A stretch of DNA of 8,850 bases, taken from positions 1 through 8,850 of the forward strand of contig CAMJPH010000084.1 of NCBI GenBank assembly GCA_946407715.1. The letters are read 5' to 3'. The translations under genes were made by a program, and so were the position numbers. The notes under the pieces are model-generated. The model did no database searches and had not been told where the DNA came from. It saw only the letters and a program-made list of their open reading frames with translations. Of this stretch, positions 1-7,523 are shown one piece after another. The DNA comes from an uncultured Bacteroidales bacterium. GTDB taxonomy: Bacteria > Bacteroidota > Bacteroidia > Bacteroidales > WCHB1-69. Positions within the stretch are counted from its first letter, which is position 1. Each line of letters opens with the position of its first letter.

Positions 1-58
1 AAAGAGATAAATCTGAAATCCCTACTGCAAGTGGGTTAAGAAGTGCTTGCGAAACTTG
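1..58. other. Left edge, no gene recognised
   Basis: No gene can be recognised here. One plus-strand frame is open from base 3 to a TGA at 57-59 (19 codons), so this could be the last codons of a gene lying to the left, but the reading is too short to identify and its stop overlaps the direct repeat of the neighbouring element. The other frames close quickly. Confidence 0.3.
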
Positions 59-169
59 AATAAAGAGTCCACTTGAAAAAGTCGTTTTGTTCAAAAATAA
101 ATCCTGATAATCAAGCGATTACAAATCGAATATTGCCGGTTTAGCACTTTTTCAAGTGGACTCAATAAA
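59..169. mobile_element. MITE-like element with 18-bp inverted repeats and 6-bp target duplication
   Basis: GAGTCCACTTGAAAAAGT at 65-82 is the exact reverse complement of 146-163, which gives a 99-bp element with perfect 18-bp terminal inverted repeats and a 63-bp interior. AATAAA lies directly outside both ends (59-64 and 164-169), as a target-site duplication would. The interior has no coding capacity and holds a small hairpin (CGATT at 116-120 with AATCG at 124-128). This matches a non-autonomous miniature element moved by a transposase encoded elsewhere. I do not recognise the parent insertion sequence family. The target copies are AT-rich, so part of that match could be chance; the perfect terminal repeats are the stronger evidence. 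Confidence 0.75.
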
Positions 170-181
170 ATATTTAAGACT

Positions 182-1084
182 ATGGAAAATAAAGTAATGC
201 AAAAAGAAATGGACACGCCACAATTAAGGCAGATGGTGTTGGAAAACATCGAAAGAATTAATAGAAACGAATTGACAATCAATAAAATGCGTATGGAAGC
301 TGCTGAACAAGCTCGCAAAATAAGCGAACACGACGCCCGGTGGGAGAATTCCCGCAGAGAACAAGAACACTATATGCGCATTTCAAGAGAAAGAATGGAC
401 AGACTTGAAAAGTTTGCTGAAACCTCCAGACTTGAACATGAAAAACGAAACCAAGAACTCAATGAACTAAAAGAGGAGACTTGGAAGCAGATGAAGGAGA
501 ATTCCGAACAGTTGAAGCAGGTCAAGGAAATGATTACGGAGACGAACAATCAGACGAATGAGAAGTTCGCGGAGACAAGAGGGCTGATTGCGGAAACGAA
601 CAGGGATGTCAAAAAGATGTTTGAAGAGACCAATGAGTCGATTAGGCGTGTTTCTGTTGAGTTTCTCGGAGTTACGGGTCACATCGAGGAGGGGCTGGTG
701 AGTTCTTCCACGGAAAAGATCTTTAGGGAAGCTGGTTTAGATCTGCACGACAGCGGTAAGAATTTGAAACGGGAACTCGTTTCAGAGAACAAACAAATGG
801 AAGTGGATGCCATGCTTGGCAATGAGAATCTTGTCGTTCCCGTGGAAGTCAAGGCGAATTTCACAAAAAAGAAAGTGAAACGTTTCTTGCACAAAATGGG
901 GATGTTCAGGAGATTCTTCCCTGAATATGCGGACAAGGATGTCTTTGCTGCAGTAGCAGCCATCAACTATGTGGCAGGGGCGGATGCCGTTGCCCGCGAA
1001 AACGGGTTGCTTGTCATTCGCGTCAATAGTAAAGACATTTTCTCACTTGATCCAGTTGATATGAACTACTTACGGAAATTCTGA
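182..1084 (+). CDS. Coiled-coil protein with C-terminal PD-(D/E)XK nuclease-like domain
   Basis: This 300-residue protein has two parts. Residues about 15-160 are highly charged, rich in Glu, Lys, Arg, Asn and Gln, and read as a long coiled coil with recurring KFAET and AETN segments. Residues about 165-300 form a compact domain with the layout of a PD-(D/E)XK fold: a helix with Glu178 (SSSTEKIFREAG), then Asp209 in MEVDAML, then Glu222 and Lys224 in VPVEVKAN. This resembles the uncharacterised COG5493/DUF3782-type coiled-coil proteins. Nuclease activity is inferred from the motif spacing alone. No signal peptide or membrane segment is seen, so it is probably cytoplasmic. The ATG at 182 follows the MITE-like element by 12 bases; I see no Shine-Dalgarno sequence and no clear TAnnTTTG box. 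It appears more AT-rich than the genes to its right, which fits accessory DNA. Confidence 0.7.
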   Translation: MENKVMQKEMDTPQLRQMVLENIERINRNELTINKMRMEAAEQARKISEHDARWENSRREQEHYMRISRERMDRLEKFAETSRLEHEKRNQELNELKEETWKQMKENSEQLKQVKEMITETNNQTNEKFAETRGLIAETNRDVKKMFEETNESIRRVSVEFLGVTGHIEEGLVSSSTEKIFREAGLDLHDSGKNLKRELVSENKQMEVDAMLGNENLVVPVEVKANFTKKKVKRFLHKMGMFRRFFPEYADKDVFAAVAAINYVAGADAVARENGLLVIRVNSKDIFSLDPVDMNYLRKF

Positions 1085-1132
1085 ATATAGTAGGGTTGCC
1101 GCATTGCGACCGCCCTTCTATATTCAGAATTT
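1076..1132. terminator. Bidirectional hairpin terminator between convergent genes
   Basis: AAATTCTGAATATAG at 1076-1090 is perfectly inverted at 1118-1132. After one T-T mismatch the stem continues with four more pairs (AGGG at 1092-1095 with CCCT at 1113-1116). The stop codons of both convergent genes lie inside the arms. Each side ends in a short AATTT rather than a long T-tract, so termination strength is uncertain, but position and symmetry fit a shared terminator. Confidence 0.7.
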
Positions 1133-3178
1133 GATGAATTTCTTGGTGAACACTTGGTCCTCTGTAGTGATCTTGACGAGGAAAATGCCGACGGGTAAGT
1201 GGCCGATTTGCATGGAAACCTTCTCAGATTCAGGAGTCTCACTGAAGACCAGTTTCCCTTCGGCGTTGTAAATGATCACTTGTTGGATAGGGGTGGAATG
1301 GACAAGGTGCAGCTGTCCCTTTGCAGGGTTGGGGTACATTGTGATTTCCTGGCGGGTTGTTCCCTCAATGCCCGCTTGGCCGCCTTCGTAGTCGAGGGAG
1401 AATCCGTCCGCGGCAATGGTCTCATTGGTTTCAAGAACCATCAGAAGACGCCGTGTTTCAAAGGTGTAGTCGATGTTGGACATATTCCCGGTCAGCGTGA
1501 GCAGGTGGTTCTCCTCGCTCATCAGATTGTCATAGAAATAGAGGAAATCCTTGCCTTCTTCCAAATCCAACGAATTGATGTCAACGTGAATGGCGGAATA
1601 TGGTCCCAACACGATTTTGTATTTGCAAGTTGTCAGATTGTTGTAGTCGTGGTTGCCGCTTCCATCTTCAATATGCCCGGTTACGCTGGAAAACAGTTTC
1701 GTCCCGCTGCAGAAAGTGTAGCGGTGTGCTGCATAGTGTGCCCGGAAGCCTTCGCTGGCTGAAGAATGCGTGATGAGATGGACAGCCAGGCTGGCCGTTC
1801 CCCAATCAATAGACAGCGAACCCGTATCTGCAGTCCGCATTACGAAGGTGTTCACGTTGGGGTTGGTAACAAAGAGCGTGTCGCCGGCAGCGAGACTGTA
1901 ATCGATGTTGAGGGTGACTTTTTCCAGATTTGTCGGTTCCGGCTCAATGTTCCAAGTGAAGCATATACCAGCATCACAATGCTCGTAGGTCGGACTTCCG
2001 TCAGTAAAGGTCCCTTCGTCGGCAGTTAGCAGCATGCTGCCAGTCAGCGGCTGTGGGGTGGGGTAGGTATATTGTGTGGTGTCAGGATAGGCGTTGATGA
2101 TTAGCTCCTGCGCGAGGTTGAAGTTGTAACCGCCCACAATCAGTGAGTTGGTGTAGTAGTAGCTGTCCATGTAGCCGCTCCATCCGAAGTTGAAGTGGAA
2201 GAAGTAACAGCTGTCCATCATCTTGTAGCCGTCGCAGATGAAACCATGACCGTTGATGTTGGGAACGCTCCAGCCAGCGTAGTATAACGGCATCCTGCGG
2301 TTCAGGTGGCAGACAATCACGCTGTCCCAGTTGAGGTCGGTGGAGTCGCGATAGAGGTATTCGGTTTCGGGCGAAAACTTGAAAAACGTCCGCAAGACCC
2401 TCGCTGCGCTGTGGTTGGTCATGCCGGAACCATCGGGACTGTAATGCATGTCCACGCCTACGCCACAATGGTAAATCAGCTTGGAAATCTCAGTGTTGAT
2501 GCATGTTGGGACATCGCACATGGCGTTGTAATTGTAGGTGGCATTGCTGTAGTCCGCTGACTGTACTCCATAGTGTTCGTCGGTGTAGGAATAGCTGCCA
2601 GTGCCGGTTTCGGGGAAACGATAGTAGTAGATGAGCTGTGCCATGGCGGTGGCCACGCAGCCCGTCACCACACGACCGTTTTCGCCAGCTGCATCCCTCG
2701 GACAGTAGTAGTTGTAATATTCGCCCTGATCCCATTTTGACAGCATCAGCGGCTCCACCTCGTCACCAGCACGGAAGACGGGTGCGCCCGATAGGATATC
2801 ATTCCATTGGCAGACAAATTTCGGTTGAACTATTTGCTGCTTTTTGATTATCCTGATTTGATCGGCGTAATGGTTGATCCACATTTCGAACGGCGGCACC
2901 ACGTCACTGTCGTTATAGAGCTGGTGGTCGGAGAAAGATAGTATCGGCGGGGCACTCTTGTCGCCGGATATCACCACGAAACCATTCTCCGCATTGAAGA
3001 AGTAGAGAAGCGGGTCCTCTTGCCCGTTTTGTACGACTTTGGTGCAACGCACTAATGTTTTTCCTTGTGCTTCGAAAAAACGGTTGGCGGCTCGGGTAGC
3101 CTCTTCTTGGGAAACCGACTGCGCCATTCCTGTGAAAAATAACGGGATAATTAAAATGAATAGGCAAATCTTTCTCAT
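1124..3178 (-). CDS. Secreted C10-family cysteine protease (streptopain/interpain-like) with T9SS sorting domain
   Basis: The 684-residue product resembles Bacteroidetes C10 peptidases such as interpain A and PrtT. Residues 1-19 form a signal peptide (MRKICLFILIIPLFFTGMA). Residues about 22-115 match the propeptide, which in this family keeps the enzyme inactive until it is cleaved. The catalytic domain spans about 140-365: Cys174 in TGCVATAMAQ is the nucleophile, His311 in NGHGFICDGY the base, and HFNFGWSG (328-335) supplies the conserved Asn and Trp. Residues about 487-597 look like a CUB-type beta domain (YTFCSG, DFLYFYD). Residues about 612-684 are a type A T9SS sorting domain (MYPNPAKG, ending KKFIKF), so the protein is probably exported and released or anchored at the cell surface. 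The open frame extends to a TTG at 3202, but that codon lies in the -7 promoter box, so the ATG at 3178 is chosen. Substrates cannot be told from sequence. Confidence 0.92.
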   Translation of the reverse strand: MRKICLFILIIPLFFTGMAQSVSQEEATRAANRFFEAQGKTLVRCTKVVQNGQEDPLLYFFNAENGFVVISGDKSAPPILSFSDHQLYNDSDVVPPFEMWINHYADQIRIIKKQQIVQPKFVCQWNDILSGAPVFRAGDEVEPLMLSKWDQGEYYNYYCPRDAAGENGRVVTGCVATAMAQLIYYYRFPETGTGSYSYTDEHYGVQSADYSNATYNYNAMCDVPTCINTEISKLIYHCGVGVDMHYSPDGSGMTNHSAARVLRTFFKFSPETEYLYRDSTDLNWDSVIVCHLNRRMPLYYAGWSVPNINGHGFICDGYKMMDSCYFFHFNFGWSGYMDSYYYTNSLIVGGYNFNLAQELIINAYPDTTQYTYPTPQPLTGSMLLTADEGTFTDGSPTYEHCDAGICFTWNIEPEPTNLEKVTLNIDYSLAAGDTLFVTNPNVNTFVMRTADTGSLSIDWGTASLAVHLITHSSASEGFRAHYAAHRYTFCSGTKLFSSVTGHIEDGSGNHDYNNLTTCKYKIVLGPYSAIHVDINSLDLEEGKDFLYFYDNLMSEENHLLTLTGNMSNIDYTFETRRLLMVLETNETIAADGFSLDYEGGQAGIEGTTRQEITMYPNPAKGQLHLVHSTPIQQVIIYNAEGKLVFSETPESEKVSMQIGHLPVGIFLVKITTEDQVFTKKFIKF

Positions 3179-3199
3179 AAGAGATGAATTATAAAATCG

Positions 3200-3207
3200 C
3201 AAAGATA
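3200..3207 (-). promoter_or_regulatory. -7 box of the C10 protease promoter
   Basis: On the minus strand this reads TATCTTTG, matching the Bacteroidetes -7 consensus TAnnTTTG. It ends 21 bases before the ATG at 3178. No good -33 TTG is seen at the expected spacing. The box overlaps the alternative TTG start at 3202, which argues against that start. Confidence 0.65.
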
Positions 3208-3281
3208 CATTTTTTTTGAAATTGTTGCTGAAAATTCAGAAGGAATTCCCTGATAGTTGTGAGTTCTCTTGTCATATAACA

Positions 3282-3309
3282 CAAAAAGGGGAACTCTTCC
3301 GAGTTCCCC
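3282..3309 (-). terminator. Intrinsic terminator of groES-groEL
   Basis: On the minus strand a nine-pair stem, GGGGAACTC with GAGTTCCCC (3301-3309 and 3288-3296), closes a GGAA tetraloop and is followed by TTTTTGTG. It lies about 30 bases after the groEL stop codon, as expected for a Rho-independent terminator of the chaperonin operon. Confidence 0.93.
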
Positions 3310-3337
3310 CTGTAAATTATGATTTTCAAATTTCTTA

Positions 3338-4990
<1,653 letters not shown>

Positions 4991-5028
4991 TTACTTTTGT
5001 TTTATTCGTTAATTCAGTCTTGTTTTGA

Positions 5029-5056
5029 GACTTGAGACGTCAGACTTGAGACTTGG
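5029..5056. repeat. Heptamer array GACTNNN, four units
   Basis: Four back-to-back 7-bp units: GACTTGA, GACGTCA, GACTTGA, GACTTGG. They lie in the groES-groEL gap and form the left partner of the inverted array at 5083-5110. No function is known to me. Confidence 0.7.
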
Positions 5057-5082
5057 GAGGATATCCGTTAACGTTGAGTCAA

Positions 5083-5110
5083 AGTCCTCAGTCCTCAGTC
5101 CAAAGTCCTA
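5083..5110. repeat. Heptamer array AGTCCNN, four units, inverted partner
   Basis: Four 7-bp units: AGTCCTC twice, then AGTCCAA and AGTCCTA. AGTC is the reverse complement of the GACT core of the array at 5029-5056, so the two arrays face each other across 26 bases and could form an imperfect hairpin in the groES-groEL message. The last unit overlaps the groES stop codon. Confidence 0.7.
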
Positions 5111-5383
5111 TTTACATATCGCGTAAATGTCGCTTTCCTTCATAATAAGGTAGGTCTCGCCGTCGAGTTGGATTTCGGTGCCGGAGTATTTGCCATAGAG
5201 CACGGTGTCCTTCACCTTGACGGTCATGGGTTCGTCCTTCTTGCCGGGGCCGACTGCGATAACAGTTCCTTGTTGGGGTTTTTCCTTGGCGGTGTCGGGG
5301 ATGATGATGCCGCCGGCGGTTTTCTGTTCAGCTTCCGCAGGTTTCACTAAAACTCTGTCTGCTAAAGGTTTGATGCTTTTCAT
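5108..5383 (-). CDS. groES: 10-kDa co-chaperonin GroES
   Basis: GroES caps the GroEL ring as a heptamer and closes the folding chamber. The 91-residue product has the usual length and order: [15 protein letters not shown] at the start, the mobile loop with GGIIIP (24-29) that contacts GroEL, then GTVIAVGPG (39-47), [10 protein letters not shown] (61-70) and a C-terminal [12 protein letters not shown]. The open frame continues upstream to 5458, but those 25 extra residues are not GroES-like and come from the untranslated leader, so the ATG at 5383 is chosen. It is the first gene of the groES-groEL unit. Confidence 0.98.
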   Translation of the reverse strand: MKSIKPLADRVLVKPAEAEQKTAGGIIIPDTAKEKPQQGTVIAVGPGKKDEPMTVKVKDTVLYGKYSGTEIQLDGETYLIMKESDIYAICK

Positions 5384-5443
5384 ATTGTTTTTTATTTTAA
5401 GTTTGAATTCTTTGTCGTTTTTCGTTGACGGCTGGGAATGTTG

Positions 5444-5451
5444 CAAATTTC
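5444..5451 (-). promoter_or_regulatory. Possible groES -7 box
   Basis: On the minus strand GAAATTTG, followed by CAAC, matches TAnnTTTG except at the first base. It lies about 60 bases upstream of the groES ATG. The position where a -33 element would fall lies in the first units of the octamer array. This is tentative; no better box was found. Confidence 0.35.
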
Positions 5452-5464
5452 GTGCCAAAAACCG

Positions 5465-5544
5465 CGATGAAACGATGAAACGATGAAACGATGAAACGAT
5501 GAGGCGATGAAGCGATGAGGCGATGAAGCGATGAGGCGATGAAC
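5465..5544. repeat. Octamer array CGATGANN, ten units
   Basis: Ten head-to-tail 8-bp units. The first four are identical (CGATGAAA), the next five alternate CGATGAGG and CGATGAAG, and the last is CGATGAAC. The hexamer CGATGA is fixed and only the last two bases vary. The array lies between groES and the four-helix-bundle gene and is inverted relative to the array at 6079-6134. It is not coding in any convincing frame. Confidence 0.9.
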
Positions 5545-5575
5545 ATTAATTGGTTAACAAAAAGCACCAAAAGGA

Positions 5576-5606
5576 TTGTTTTGAATTTAAATTATAATTA
5601 CTTTTG
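5576..5606 (+). promoter_or_regulatory. Promoter of the four-helix-bundle gene
   Basis: TTG at 5576-5578 and TACTTTTG at 5599-5606 are separated by 20 bases, matching the Bacteroidetes -33 and -7 elements. Transcription would begin near 5612, leaving a leader of about 28 bases before the ATG at 5640. A TTG in the same frame at 5604 lies inside the -7 box and so cannot be the start. Confidence 0.65.
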
Positions 5607-5639
5607 CATTATTACTTTTATAACAAAATATATTTTATC

Positions 5640-6026
5640 ATGGATACATATTCATTTGAAAACTTGGATGTTTGGAAGGAATCAAGAAAATTAGTTTTGA
5701 TGATTTACCGGCTACAGAACACATTTCCTTCATTTGAGAAATATGGACTGGGGGACCAGCTTAGACGAGCTGCAGTTTCCGTTTCGTCCAATATTGTAGA
5801 AGGAAATTATAGGTTTTCCATTCAAGAGCAAATTCGTTTTATTGAAATCTCTTTTGGTTCACTAATGGAAGTGTACTGCCAGCCCATCCTGGCATCGGAT
5901 ATGAACTATATTGACGAACATCAATTGTCAGAATGTAAAACTGTTATTGAGAAAATACGTCAGATGCTAATCGCAATGTGCAATCAAAAAAAGAAATTGT
6001 TGTCACGACAAAGTTCAAAAGGATGA
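5640..6026 (+). CDS. Four-helix-bundle protein, S23/IVS family (Avd-like fold)
   Basis: The 128-residue product matches the small S23 family first seen in intervening sequences of 23S rRNA and common as a free-standing gene in Bacteroidota. Family landmarks are present in order: SFENLDVWKESRKLVLMIY (5-23), the FPSFEKYGLGDQLRRAAVSVSSNIVEG region (29-55), and FIEISFGSLMEV (67-78). The four helices span roughly 8-28, 34-53, 62-87 and 93-120. Relatives include Avd, the accessory protein of diversity-generating retroelements, which acts as a pentamer that binds nucleic acid and the reverse transcriptase; no reverse transcriptase or variable repeat is in this window, so that role is not supported. 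The cellular function of stand-alone members is unknown to me. The gene is AT-rich, has its own promoter and sits between two inverted octamer arrays. A six-pair hairpin (6023-6037) overlaps the stop but lacks a T-tract. Confidence 0.9.
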   Translation: MDTYSFENLDVWKESRKLVLMIYRLQNTFPSFEKYGLGDQLRRAAVSVSSNIVEGNYRFSIQEQIRFIEISFGSLMEVYCQPILASDMNYIDEHQLSECKTVIEKIRQMLIAMCNQKKKLLSRQSSKG

Positions 6027-6078
6027 CATTTTGTCATATAGTAAAATGCTGTCACTGTTTCAGCATCTTCGTCGTCAT

Positions 6079-6134
6079 TCATCGCCTCATCGCCTCATCG
6101 CTTCATCGTCTCATCGCCTCATCGTCTCATCGTG
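6079..6134. repeat. Octamer array TCATCGNN, seven units, inverted partner
   Basis: Seven 8-bp units of TCATCG followed by CC, CC, CT, TC, CC, TC and TG. TCATCG is the reverse complement of the CGATGA core at 5465-5544, so the four-helix-bundle gene lies between two oppositely oriented arrays of one repeat family. The array ends ten bases before the -7 box of the DUF819 gene. Confidence 0.9.
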
Positions 6135-6142
6135 AAAAATCG

Positions 6143-6150
6143 TACCTTTG
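6143..6150 (+). promoter_or_regulatory. -7 box of the DUF819 gene promoter
   Basis: TACCTTTG matches TAnnTTTG exactly and is followed by C, as is common. It ends 26 bases before the ATG at 6177. No TTG is seen 19-21 bases upstream; that stretch is part of the octamer array. Confidence 0.6.
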
Positions 6151-6176
6151 CCGCCCGAAAGAAACCACCAAACCAA

Positions 6177-7355
6177 ATGCCTCCGTTCATCGCCATACCG
6201 TACCTCTACGCCGTCCCGCTGCTCGTCATGCTTGCGGCAAGGAAGTGGCCCGTCATCGAGAAAATCTCCCCGATGGTCATTCTCTATGTCATCGGGCTGG
6301 TGGTGGGGAATGTCGGCATTGTCGGGAAAGACTCCACTTACCTTTTCGAGAACATCTCCAACATGGCCGTGCTGACCTCCATCCCGCTGATGCTGTGCAG
6401 CTGCGACTTCCGGAAATGGTCGGCTAAGGCGGTGCTCAAGGCCTTCCTTGTCGGGTTGGTCAGCATCATGGCCGTCAACATCATCGGGTTCTTCCTTTTC
6501 CGTTCCCAAGCACTGGCGTCTGGAGTGAGCCTCGAGGATTTCGCCAAGGTGACCGCCGCCATGACCGGTATCTACACTGGGGGCATCCCCAACTTCGCGC
6601 CTGTCGCCAAGGCCGTTGACTTGCCCCACAATCTCTTCCTCCTTGTTTCCGGCTATGACCTGGTCGTCACCGCCGTCTATCTGCTGGTCATCGTCTTCTT
6701 CGGCGGCAAAATCGTCCGTTGGTTTTTCCCAAAGACAGAAAGTGTCCCGACAGCCTCCACAGAGGCTGTCACAGACAATTTGTCAGAGCCCGTTTCGGAA
6801 GCCTCTGCCAAACTACTAAAGCAGAAGATACTGAACCGTGCCGTTGCTATCCTCGGTGCCGTTGCTATCGTAACCCTCGCTGTCGGATTGACCTACCTTA
6901 TCCCGGTGAAGAACACGACGGCGATCATCATCATCGTCATCACCACTCTTTCCATCCTGCTCTCATTCTGGAAACCAGTACGCAAGCTGGAAGGAACTTT
7001 CGACACAGGCCTCTATTTCGTCTATGTTTTCTGTCTCGCCGTTGCCACAATGGTGAATGTCCACGAACTCGAGTTTTCGAAATATATATATATATTGTAT
7101 TACATCGCCTTTGTGGTTTTCGGGTCGCTGGCACTCCAGATCCTGCTGGCCCGACTCTTCAAGATCAGCGGGGCGATGACGCTCACGTCGTCCATTTCCC
7201 TGATCAATTCGCCGCCGTTCGTGCCGATGGTGGCCGCCGTGCTGCACGACAAGTCGGTGATTCTCCCCGGCATTGCCATCGGGCTGCTGGGATATGCCGT
7301 CGGCAACTATTTGGGGATCGGGATCTTCATGCTACTGACGGCGGTTGGAAGTTAG
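6177..7355 (+). CDS. DUF819 family integral membrane protein
   Basis: The 392-residue product is a polytopic membrane protein of the uncharacterised DUF819 family; its transport substrate, if any, is unknown. Hydrophobic segments lie near 4-20, 33-50, 62-77, 86-108, 153-178, 222-242, 248-264, 278-293, 303-328 and 360-389. Two non-helical conserved stretches, GIYTGGIPNFAPVAKA (131-146) and SLINSPPFVPMVAA (341-354), occupy equivalent places in the two halves and suggest an inverted-repeat transporter fold. A polar loop of about 35 residues (183-218), rich in Ser, Thr and Glu, joins the halves. The open frame extends to a GTG at 6132, but that codon lies ahead of the -7 box at 6143-6150, so the ATG at 6177 is preferred. 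A run of seven AT dinucleotides (7082-7095) interrupts otherwise GC-rich codons and encodes KYIYILYY. The product is transcribed apart from the ribosomal operon that follows. Confidence 0.87.
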   Translation: MPPFIAIPYLYAVPLLVMLAARKWPVIEKISPMVILYVIGLVVGNVGIVGKDSTYLFENISNMAVLTSIPLMLCSCDFRKWSAKAVLKAFLVGLVSIMAVNIIGFFLFRSQALASGVSLEDFAKVTAAMTGIYTGGIPNFAPVAKAVDLPHNLFLLVSGYDLVVTAVYLLVIVFFGGKIVRWFFPKTESVPTASTEAVTDNLSEPVSEASAKLLKQKILNRAVAILGAVAIVTLAVGLTYLIPVKNTTAIIIIVITTLSILLSFWKPVRKLEGTFDTGLYFVYVFCLAVATMVNVHELEFSKYIYILYYIAFVVFGSLALQILLARLFKISGAMTLTSSISLINSPPFVPMVAAVLHDKSVILPGIAIGLLGYAVGNYLGIGIFMLLTAVGS

Positions 7356-7388
7356 CAAAAAGCCAAAAGCAAACAGCTAAGAGCCAAA
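7354..7388. repeat. Heptamer array AGCNAAN, five units
   Basis: Five 7-bp units starting at the DUF819 stop codon: AGCAAAA, AGCCAAA, AGCAAAC, AGCTAAG, AGCCAAA. It resembles the other short arrays of the window in having fixed and variable positions. Confidence 0.65.
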
Positions 7389-7407
7389 AAATATTTTTCA
7401 ACACCTC

Positions 7408-7437
7408 TTGACAATATCCAAAAAAAGTCTATTTTTG
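7408..7437 (+). promoter_or_regulatory. Promoter of the rplM-rpsI-rpsB operon
   Basis: TTG at 7408-7410 and TATTTTTG at 7430-7437 are exactly 19 bases apart, a textbook Bacteroidetes promoter. Transcription would start near 7443, giving a leader of about 105 bases before rplM. Confidence 0.8.
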
Positions 7438-7497
7438 CGCGCTTAAAAATTCTCGATTATTATCCTTAAGTTAGCAAAGGAAAAAAATTAGAAATCA

Positions 7498-7523
7498 GAG
7501 AGATATGGGTGAAGATGTCTCTC
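7498..7523 (+). promoter_or_regulatory. Hairpin in the rplM leader, candidate ribosomal-protein operator
   Basis: GAGAGA (7498-7503) pairs with TCTCTC (7518-7523), and the stem can extend by U-G, A-U and U-A pairs to nine pairs around an eight-base loop, GGGTGAAG. It is not followed by a T-tract, so it is not a terminator. Operons headed by rplM are autoregulated in other bacteria, which makes a protein-binding leader plausible here; this is inference. Confidence 0.5.

Noticed and set aside
1199..2847. Several open frames on the plus strand and in other minus frames across the C10 protease gene
   Set aside because: They lie wholly within a gene with intact catalytic motifs, signal peptide and sorting domain, and their translations have no family features.
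5384..5458. N-terminal extension of GroES to position 5458
   Set aside because: The 25 extra residues do not resemble any part of GroES, and the ATG at 5383 gives the standard start and length.
5384..5460. CIRCE operator upstream of groES
   Set aside because: No TTAGCACTC-N9-GAGTGCTAA or close variant is present on either strand.
5640..6026. Diversity-generating retroelement suggested by the Avd-like fold
   Set aside because: No reverse transcriptase, template repeat or variable repeat was found in the window.
6023..6037. Hairpin ATGACA-TTT-TGTCAT as terminator of the four-helix-bundle gene
   Set aside because: The stem has only six mostly weak pairs and no T-tract follows.
5465..6134. CRISPR array
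   Set aside because: The units are only 8 bp, with no spacers between them and no cas genes nearby.
6719..7411. 230-codon frame overlapping the DUF819 gene
   Set aside because: The translation is rich in Arg, His and Cys with no hydrophobic pattern, typical of a shifted frame of a membrane protein gene.
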